Positions 1-7,400 of a stretch of 7,869 bases of DNA are shown in pieces. Each line of letters begins with the position of its first letter. Position 1 is the first letter of the stretch. The position numbers were made by a program, and so were the translations under genes. The stretch is taken from positions 1 to 7,869 of the forward strand of contig PXDG01000066.1 of the NCBI GenBank assembly GCA_003565105.1, read 5' to 3'. The notes under the pieces were generated by a model. The model searched no databases. It saw nothing but the letters and a program-made list of their open reading frames with translations, and was not told where the DNA came from. The DNA is from Parcubacteria group bacterium. GTDB lineage: Bacteria; Patescibacteriota; Minisyncoccia; SW-4-49-11.

Positions 1-884
1 GTTAATGTGCCATGGTTAGAGTTCGCAGGGGGTGAGCAGGTGCCGGATACAACACATCTGTATTGGTAACCATTCATGCCGGCTGTCGCTCCTGTGATGC
101 TCAAAGTGGATGTTGTTACACCACTGTAAACGCCTGAGTTTGACAAATTAGACCATGTACCACTGCTGCTCGTTCTCATTTGCCACTGGTAAGATAATCC
201 CGCTCCGGTAGCTGATACACTAAACGTTGTGTTTGTGCCTTCGCATATAGTACGATTTGGTGGATGTTGGGTTATGTTTGGCGCGGTATTCACTGTTATC
301 GAACGTGTTCTCCAGCTACTTGAACCACATGCATTATTTGCTCTAACTTGAAGAGTTCCGCTTGAAGTGGGTGTTAAGGTTATACTTGTGCCTGAACCAC
401 TTGGTGTGCCCCCTCCGGTATATTGCCACTCATAGGATGTAGCTCCGCTTACTGCAGATATACTATAGGTATGTGTTGTACCTGAACATACTGAAGACGG
501 CCCTGTAATTGATCCTGGTTGCGATGGGGCACTGATAACATTTATAGTCATAGACCTTGAAGGCCCAGTCAATCCTGAAGAAGAATTAAAAGGAGTTACG
601 GATAAGGTCCCACTAGTCGCAGAGCTGGAAAAATTTGCACTTATAGTATTGGTACTATAGCCAAAGAGGTGCGAATAACTGAAGTCTGACCCAGAATAAG
701 TCCAATTATACACTACATCAGGGTCATCATCAGGAATAGAATATATGACACCAGATGTTCCTTGACATACCGTTTGAGGTCCACTTATGGGACCAGGCTG
801 AGGTGGTGCTTGTGCAAAAGAGTAGAGGCTACAAAGCATGCAGACAATACTGAGTAAAACTGTTTTTTGTAATTTTGTTTTCAT
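1..884 (-). CDS. Secreted PKD/Ig-like repeat protein, N-terminal part (3' end beyond left edge)
   Basis: This frame is open from an ATG at 884-882 to the left edge (294 full codons), so the C-terminus is not visible. Residues 1-24 form a signal peptide (MKTKLQK, a hydrophobic core, then YSFA), with cleavage likely before QAPPQPG. Three beta-sandwich modules follow. The first (about 27-115) and second (about 119-199) open with PQPGPISGP and PSQPGSITGP, each followed by a Cys in VCQG or VCSG; they resemble the A modules of the large adhesin at 4420-7869. The third (about 200-294) is Ig-like, with Cys214 (TICEG), a YQWQ strand and a YRC motif at Cys277 that probably closes a disulfide. Proteins of this build in Bacteroidota are usually T9SS-exported surface proteins, but the sorting domain would lie outside the window. 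It follows the PorP/SprF gene by 79 bp. The start is supported by the signal peptide, not by a ribosome binding site. The exact function is unknown. Confidence 0.9.
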   Translation of the reverse strand, partial: MKTKLQKTVLLSIVCMLCSLYSFAQAPPQPGPISGPQTVCQGTSGVIYSIPDDDPDVVYNWTYSGSDFSYSHLFGYSTNTISANFSSSATSGTLSVTPFNSSSGLTGPSRSMTINVISAPSQPGSITGPSSVCSGTTHTYSISAVSGATSYEWQYTGGGTPSGSGTSITLTPTSSGTLQVRANNACGSSSWRTRSITVNTAPNITQHPPNRTICEGTNTTFSVSATGAGLSYQWQMRTSSSGTWSNLSNSGVYSGVTTSTLSITGATAGMNGYQYRCVVSGTCSPPANSNHGTL

Positions 885-963
885 TGTTTTAGGGTTTTAA
901 TGAATGTTGTTTTATTTTTATTAAGTATTTTATATTTATAATATTGGTTTAATTCATAATAAA
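885..963. other. AT-rich intergenic gap, possible promoter region of the gene at 1-884
   Basis: These 79 bases hold only 11 G or C and separate the PorP/SprF stop codon from the next minus-strand start. Read on the minus strand they contain A/T runs such as TATAAATATAAAATA, but no copy of the Bacteroidota promoter elements TTTG (-33) and TAnnTTTG (-7). No stem strong enough to be an intrinsic terminator is present; ATATT-ATA-AATAT is only a weak inverted repeat. The gap is longer than the 15 and 33 bp upstream in the cluster, so a separate promoter is possible but unproven. Just before the ATG the sequence is AACCCTAAAACA, with no Shine-Dalgarno. Confidence 0.4.
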
Positions 964-1866
964 TTAATCGAAAAAGCGTGGAGAATGGAGTCTAAAATCT
1001 CTTCCAAGCCTAGCAGCCAGCATAACTTCGTGTGTTCCCCGGTTATGATTAGAATGTACACCGGTACCTATATCATAAGCATAACCGATTCTAAATCTGT
1101 TCATAAATTCTACGCCGGCATAAACGGCAACAACATCATCAATCCTGTGAAGCGCTCCTAACCATACAAGCTGATTATAAATAGCCATGGCGTTAACTTC
1201 AATCATGTTAATTCTGTTAAAAGTACTGTAAGAAACAGAGGGTTTTATTTGTAAAGTGTTAGTGATATCAAAAGTATTGTAAATGTAAGCATGATAATGT
1301 CTGGGTACAGTATAAAGATCAGCTTTGTTTAATCCTGTAAACAGGTGTGTTGCGGAAGCACCTAAAATGAGGTGGGGAGTGGTTAATTCTATACCAAAAT
1401 CAAAGTCTGGTTTGGTATGTGTTTCTTTAGAAAAGGAAGCTGCTGGTTCGTTCATATCAGAAAAGACCAGGCTTGACTGATCAAGTGTCTTAATCAGTGC
1501 GCCTCCTGCAAGGCCAAATGATAAAATCATATTATCACTAAGCCATATGTGGTAAGCGTACGATAGTTTAAGATTCTGAGACATTTCTTCACCCAGTCGG
1601 TCGTTTGTAAGCGACAATCCTAAACCAAAATTCAAACGATTAAGGAATTTATGTATGGTGAAATCCTGAGTTCTTGGGGCATTATCAAAACCAACCCACT
1701 GCGATCGATGTAAAAGTGATGCATTGATAAAATTGGATTGCCCTGTAGCAGCAGGGTTAAATAACAACCTGTTAAACTTTTGGTGCGAGAACTGATAATC
1801 GTATTGCGCATAGGCAACACACACCGTTAAAAATAATGAGCTTATTAATGCAATAATTTTTTTCAT
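964..1866 (-). CDS. PorP/SprF-family type IX secretion membrane protein
   Basis: This is a 300-residue outer-membrane beta-barrel protein of the PorP/SprF family, a usual length for it. Residues 1-20 are a signal peptide ending CVAYA, cleaved before QYDYQFS. Family hallmarks are the N-terminal QFSHQKFN followed by FNPAATG (36-42), HRSQWVGF with APRTQ (53-67), GLGLSLTNDRLG (81-92), GIELTTPHLILGASATHLF (158-176), MNRFRIGYAYDIG (255-267) and the C-terminal SPRFF tail. In Flavobacterium johnsoniae SprF is needed to secrete the adhesin SprB, and PorP/SprF paralogues commonly sit beside proteins with type B sorting domains. Here it lies 15 bp after the OmpA-family gene and two genes after such an adhesin, so it is probably that adhesin's dedicated outer-membrane partner (inference). 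The ATG lies directly before the signal peptide; the upstream sequence ACTCATAATATC has no Shine-Dalgarno. It is a family member, not assigned as the orthologue of either namesake. Confidence 0.96.
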   Translation of the reverse strand: MKKIIALISSLFLTVCVAYAQYDYQFSHQKFNRLLFNPAATGQSNFINASLLHRSQWVGFDNAPRTQDFTIHKFLNRLNFGLGLSLTNDRLGEEMSQNLKLSYAYHIWLSDNMILSFGLAGGALIKTLDQSSLVFSDMNEPAASFSKETHTKPDFDFGIELTTPHLILGASATHLFTGLNKADLYTVPRHYHAYIYNTFDITNTLQIKPSVSYSTFNRINMIEVNAMAIYNQLVWLGALHRIDDVVAVYAGVEFMNRFRIGYAYDIGTGVHSNHNRGTHEVMLAARLGRDFRLHSPRFFD

Positions 1867-1881
1867 GATATTATGAGTGTT

Positions 1882-4386
1882 TTAGTTTGATCTGTTGTTA
1901 ATAATTTCAAGAATTTCTTTAGGTTCAATACGATTGGTACCTTCAAATACGTCAATAAAGCAGTTTACAAAACCGATATTTTTAATAGCTTTTTTGTGTT
2001 CGACAGCTTTATCAAGATCGTCAAAGGCACCCATGATATAGTAGTTGAGTCCTTCTATAGGTGAATTTCCATGAATAATGGTAATATCGGGCATAAATCT
2101 GTATATTTTAGCAAACTCTTCTTTGAAGCTTCTAATATTTTTTTCAGAATATAAGACAACGTTAAATCTTAGTGGTAAAGGGGCAGGCGTATATCTTGAA
2201 GGGCCTTCGTCTCTGGTTGCAATTTCAGTAATTTGAAAAGTTGTACGTCTGTTCTTTTGATGTTCTTCTTCGGTTTGAGCATCAGGAATAAGCAACTGTG
2301 TTTCACCGTAGCCTCTTGAAATGAGTCTGTTTCTATCAACGCCATGAGCAATAAGATAATCCACGACAGATTTTGCACGTGCTTCTGATAACCTTTGATT
2401 AAACTCTGCCGATCCCCTTATATCAGTATGAGCACTTATCTGAATGCTTATTGATGGGTTTTCTTCAAGCATTACCACAATTTTATCAAGTTCTTCTTTT
2501 GATTCTTCTCTCAGTGTAGCTTTAGCAAGGTCATAGTATATATTTTCCAACACAATTTCCCTTTTGGGCTCCAGTTTTGTCAATTCAAAATCAAAATCAA
2601 AACCATGCGCCATTGAGAAAGTGGTGGGCATAATAATATCTTTGGCATTACACCTTCTACTTTCAACCCAATAGCCTGGTTTTTCTATCCTCACTTCATA
2701 TGAGGCAGGCTCCCAGAAATTAAAGTCGTACATACCATCATCATCTGTAACCGTAATATCACTTATACCAAAATCGGCATGTAGTATAATATATTCTCGC
2801 GGCATGGGTTCTTTGGTAGCTCTTTCTCTAACCTGACCGGCAATGTTGGCATAAACATCAGGGTATGGAATTAGGGCAAAATTAAGTTCAGGATTTTCTT
2901 CGCCGGTATAATTATGAAAATGTAAATCATCAAGAGTTTCAAACATGCCTTTATCTTCAAAATAGTTTTCAGCATCTACGAAAATCTCATATGAGGTAGC
3001 AGTGGATAAACCACTGATGGAATAATATCCTTCTGCATTGGTAGAAGCAAACATTTCGATATTTTCTGATTTAAAAACGACTCTGGCCTCATGAACAGGC
3101 TCATTCGTATTAATATTTGTAATTCTTCCACTGGCCGAAAGAATAGATGGGAATCCTTCAAAAGAATAAATGTCGTCGCCGCCTTTTCCATCAATTCTAT
3201 CGCTGGCAAAAAAGCCACCGGAACCATCTTCAATAATGACCATAGCAAAATCATCGGCAGGCGAATTATAAGGAACGCCAATATTAATGGGTGTAGAAAA
3301 TTTATTATCAGCATACTCAGAAATAAAAATATCAAGGCCTCCAAAGCTATTATGACCTTCACTTGCAAAAAAGAGGTATGTATCATCATATAAAAACGGG
3401 AACATGTCATTACCACTGGTGTTGATATTTTCACCAAGGTTAGTAGGCGCACCCCACTGACCGGTAGCAGATTTTCTGGTCATCCATATATCAGCATTGC
3501 CTGACCCTCCGGGCATATCCGAAACAAAAAACATAGTTCTGCCATCTTTAGTTAATGTAGGATGACCTGCATTGTAGTCTCTGGGTGTCAGTTCTAAAAG
3601 TTCTGGTTTGCCCCAGGTATTATTATGGTATGGGAATGCGTATATACGGGAATTACCTGTTCTTCTTTCTGTCATTGTTACGTATGCCTTGCTATTTGAC
3701 TTTGAAAAGACATAGGTTGCTACATGGTATCTGCTTTCAAATTCATTTTCCCATAACTCAGCATTTTGCAGCAATTCAGGGAAAACATTTTCATAAGGCG
3801 CTATGTACAAGTCTAAAAAACCTTCACCGGTTCTATCATCAACAACATTTTTGTTGCGTGTAGAAGCAAAAATCAGAGAGCCATTGTGAAATCCCACAGG
3901 AAATTCTGAAGCCGGGCTGTTGATTTGTTCTTCGTTTTTAACCTGATTAACATTAGGCATCTCCAGCAGGCTGTAGTATTCATTTAATTTGTTATACAAA
4001 TCTCTGGTCTGCCTGTCATTCGGGTTGTTTTCTGTATATAGCTTTAGTTCACGCAATGCTTCTTCATGTTTTCCGGCATTTGCTTTAGAGAAAAATTTGC
4101 GCGATGCAGTTAAATGACCGGTAGCACCATGAGTTTCAGCCTCATCATACCAAAAGTAGGCGTTTTTATAGTCATTCAACTCAAAATAACTGTGGGCAAT
4201 ATGTAGCGAGGCATGTTGTTTAGCAGCTCTATCTTTTGCCTTTTCAAAAGCTTCCAAATAATACTTTATGGCTTGTGCATATAATTTTTTATCATAAGCT
4301 TCATCAGCTTTTCTGAAGTTCTGACCCAAGGCTGTAAATGAAAGCATTATTAAAATCAATGCTGTTATTCCAATTATTCTTTTCAT
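1882..4386 (-). CDS. PorE-like OmpA-family protein with TPR, PD40 propeller, two CRDs and SPOR-like C-terminus
   Basis: This is an 834-residue exported, periplasm-facing protein. Residues 1-21 are a signal peptide (MKRIIG, hydrophobic core, TALG), cleaved before QNFRKA; no lipobox Cys is present. TPR-like helices span about 23-140. PD40/WD40-like propeller blades span about 162-409, with repeated strands such as LIFAST, TMFFVSD, YLFFASEG and GGFFASD and turns such as NADIW, LDIF and DDIY. Two carboxypeptidase-regulatory-like beta-sandwiches follow (about 415-505 and 511-603). An OmpA C-terminal domain (about 609-720) carries HTDIRG and LSEARA; Asp655 and Arg670 match the diaminopimelate-binding pair. 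Residues about 738-824 look SPOR-like. The order TPR, propeller, CRD, OmpA matches PorE of Porphyromonas gingivalis, which contributes to T9SS. Such paralogues often accompany PorP/SprF genes. It probably anchors the export or adhesin complex to peptidoglycan (inference). The gene starts 33 bp after the adhesin stop; its upstream sequence CATTATAAATT lacks a Shine-Dalgarno. Confidence 0.95.
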   Translation of the reverse strand: MKRIIGITALILIMLSFTALGQNFRKADEAYDKKLYAQAIKYYLEAFEKAKDRAAKQHASLHIAHSYFELNDYKNAYFWYDEAETHGATGHLTASRKFFSKANAGKHEEALRELKLYTENNPNDRQTRDLYNKLNEYYSLLEMPNVNQVKNEEQINSPASEFPVGFHNGSLIFASTRNKNVVDDRTGEGFLDLYIAPYENVFPELLQNAELWENEFESRYHVATYVFSKSNSKAYVTMTERRTGNSRIYAFPYHNNTWGKPELLELTPRDYNAGHPTLTKDGRTMFFVSDMPGGSGNADIWMTRKSATGQWGAPTNLGENINTSGNDMFPFLYDDTYLFFASEGHNSFGGLDIFISEYADNKFSTPINIGVPYNSPADDFAMVIIEDGSGGFFASDRIDGKGGDDIYSFEGFPSILSASGRITNINTNEPVHEARVVFKSENIEMFASTNAEGYYSISGLSTATSYEIFVDAENYFEDKGMFETLDDLHFHNYTGEENPELNFALIPYPDVYANIAGQVRERATKEPMPREYIILHADFGISDITVTDDDGMYDFNFWEPASYEVRIEKPGYWVESRRCNAKDIIMPTTFSMAHGFDFDFELTKLEPKREIVLENIYYDLAKATLREESKEELDKIVVMLEENPSISIQISAHTDIRGSAEFNQRLSEARAKSVVDYLIAHGVDRNRLISRGYGETQLLIPDAQTEEEHQKNRRTTFQITEIATRDEGPSRYTPAPLPLRFNVVLYSEKNIRSFKEEFAKIYRFMPDITIIHGNSPIEGLNYYIMGAFDDLDKAVEHKKAIKNIGFVNCFIDVFEGTNRIEPKEILEIINNRSN

Positions 4387-4419
4387 AATTTATAATGATT
4401 TTATGTGTGAACTTGTTAA

Positions 4420-7400
4420 TTATCTGATTAGTGTTAATGAACTTTTAATGACCTCATCCAATGCACCGTTTTCGTATATCTTTACCACGACGAAGTAGGT
4501 GCCTTCAGGCATATCTTCTCCATTATAAGTACCGTCCCATCCATCACTACCCGAGTACAATTCGAGCCCCCATCTGTTGAAGACAGTAATTTCATATCCT
4601 TCAAGATACAAATCGTTGATTCCATCATTATTGGGAGAGAAACTATTGGGGATTTCATGCTTGTCAGAAATAATTAATGATGCCGTGTATTCGCACCCAA
4701 TATTTGATGTAGCAATAACGGTTATTTCGTCATTGTTAGCTATATCAAAGCTTTCATAAATATTTGAGGGGCCATCCTGAACTTCTGTATTGTTAATAAA
4801 AAATGTATAATTGCTTAATGTTTCGGGTTCAACTGTTATTCTATTTAAATCAGCATCCCAGGTTATCGACAATGGGAAGTCTTCTACAATAACTTCAACC
4901 GAATCAGATGCTTCACAAGAGCCATATGTTGCTGTAACATAGTAAGTAGTCGTAGTAGTGGGTGATGCTACAGGGCTGTGTGTATTTGGGTTATTTAAAG
5001 TATTTGCCGGCGACCACAAGAATATCTGCGCAAAATCGGATGATGCGTATAAGTGGGCATCTGTTCCGCTACAAATAATGGTATCCGGTGATGTGTTTAT
5101 AGTTATCCCTGTGATGAAATCAACCAGCACATCATCAACAGAAGAGCAACCATTTATGTGTGTAACAGTGAGTGTATATATGGTTGGTGCTGTGACTCCC
5201 TGCACAATAATTACAGCAGAGTCAGGATAATTAATATGTGTAGTTGGCGACCAGGAATAAGTATTACCAGGTGTTGCAGCTGTTCCAATTTCAACAAATG
5301 GGAAACCGCAACCAATGGCTTTATCGGGTCCTGCATCAGCTAATGGGGATTGTAAATAGTGAACTGTTATTGAAGCGGTATCTGATGTGTTATTATCAGA
5401 AACTATAACGGTAAAAGTTACATCACCAGCAACAGGCAGGGTCGCAATAGGATTAGGAATATTAGGATTGTTTAAATTTTGCGCAGGTGTCCAATTAAAA
5501 TTAACCGGAGAACCGTCGCCACCGCCATAGGTTACATTAAGTTGTACGGGTTGTCCTGTACATGCTGTGTCAACATCAGCAGTTATGTCAATTATGTATA
5601 TATCGTTAAGCTGTGGTGTTACTATGATAGTTCCATCCTCAGTTATGTTTCCGCAACCACCTGTAAGTGTAATTGTATAATCAAAATGCCCTGATGTATT
5701 TGGTGTACCATGAATTGTTAAAATACCCAGCGTAGCATCAAAGCTATATGTTACTCCGGGAGGCAAGTTTGTTACATTTACTCCGGTAGCTCCTGTGATA
5801 TCATATGTAATATCAGTTATAGGTGTTCCCTCATCAACAGTCTGATTATTAGTCCCTGCCGCAGATGTTAATATAATAGTATTTACAGGTAAAACCGTTA
5901 TTGTGCCAAATTCCATTGCAGAACAATTTGTACCGGTCAATGAAATCTGATAGTTGAAGGTGCCTGTAGTTGTTGTTACTCCCCATATTACAATAGTATC
6001 ATTAGTAAAGGTGTAAGTAATACCGGCAGGAAGACCGGTGATATCAACAACGTTACCGCCACCGGTTTCATAAACAATAAGAGTAATAGAGTCGCCCTGG
6101 CAAATTGTTTGATTATCTGTGCCAGCAGCTGAAATCAAGTCAATAGTACACAACCCGATTACAGTAATAGTACCCGTGGCTGTTACATTGCCACAACCAC
6201 CTGTTAAAGTTACTGTATAATTAAAAGTACCGGAGGATGTAGGCGTTCCTGAAATAATGAGAATACCTGTGGTTGCATTGAAGCTATAAGTAACACCTGG
6301 AGGCAAACCGGTCACATTAGCTCCGGTTGCACCTGTGGTTGCATAAATTATGTCAGTAATAGGATCGCCTACATTAACATTTTGGTTATCAGATCCCGAG
6401 GCCAAAGTAATTGTATTTGCAGGCAAAGATGTTACAGTCAAGCTACGAGGGGTGCCGCTGCCGCAATTATTTGATGGGGTTACCTGAACAGAGCCGTTAT
6501 GGGATCCCACCGTAACTGTTATAGAATGTGTTCCCTGACCGTTTGTGATATTCCAGTTGCCTGGAACAGACCATAAATAGTCAACTCCTGGAACGTTTGT
6601 CACACTGTAAATCTCAGTACTGCCTTCGCAGGGCTCATCATCGCCAATAATGGGTGATGGTTGTGATGGAACATCTACAGGATTGACCGGCATTGTACGG
6701 TCACTGCCACTGCCGCAATTATTGGAAGGAACCACGCCGACATTTCCGCTGTTACTGCCAACTGTGACGGTGATCGAATGTGTTCCCTGGCCGTTTGTGA
6801 TATTCCAACCTCCTGGAACAGACCATAAATAGTCAACTCCTGAAACGTTTGTCACACTGTAAACCTCAGTACTGCCTACACATGGTTCATCATCGCCAAT
6901 AATGGGTGATGGTTGTGATGGAACGGTATTGACAGTTATAGTGCCAAACTCCATAGCATTACAAGTTGTTCCTGTTAATGAAACTATAAAATTAAAAGTT
7001 CCTGTTGTGTTCGGGGTTCCTAATATTGTAATGGTATCATTAACAAACGTGTAAGTAACACCGGCAGGAAGGCCTGTAATATTTACAGCGTTTCCTCCAG
7101 TGGTTTTATAAACTATATCAACTATAGGATTGCCTTGGCAAATTGTTTGATTATCTGTGCCAGCAGCTGAAATCAAGTCAATAGTACACAAGCCGGTTAC
7201 TATAATAGTACCCGTGGCTGTTACATTGCCGCAACCTCCTGTTAAAGTTACTGTATAATTAAAATTACCGGAGGATGTAGGCGTTCCTGAAATAATGAGA
7301 ATACCTGTGGTTGCATTGAAGCTATAAGTAACACCTGGAGGTAAACCGGTTACATTAGCTCCGGTTGCACCTGTGGTTGCATAAATAATATCTGCAATAG

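Noticed and set aside
885..963. Intrinsic terminator after the PorP/SprF gene
   Set aside because: Only a 5-bp A/T stem (ATATT-ATA-AATAT) is seen, with no GC-rich hairpin; it is expected by chance in 86% A+T sequence.
2976..3863. Overlapping open frames on both strands inside the PorE-like gene
   Set aside because: They overlap a continuous 834-codon frame with clear domains and have no recognisable motifs; they are shadows.
4876..7191. Bacteroidota O-glycosylation motifs D-(S/T)-(A/I/L/V/M/T) in the adhesin
   Set aside because: About seven are seen (for example DTI in the C modules and DTA, DSA, DSV in D1-D3). This is not clearly above chance for so Asp- and Thr-rich a protein, so no feature is claimed.
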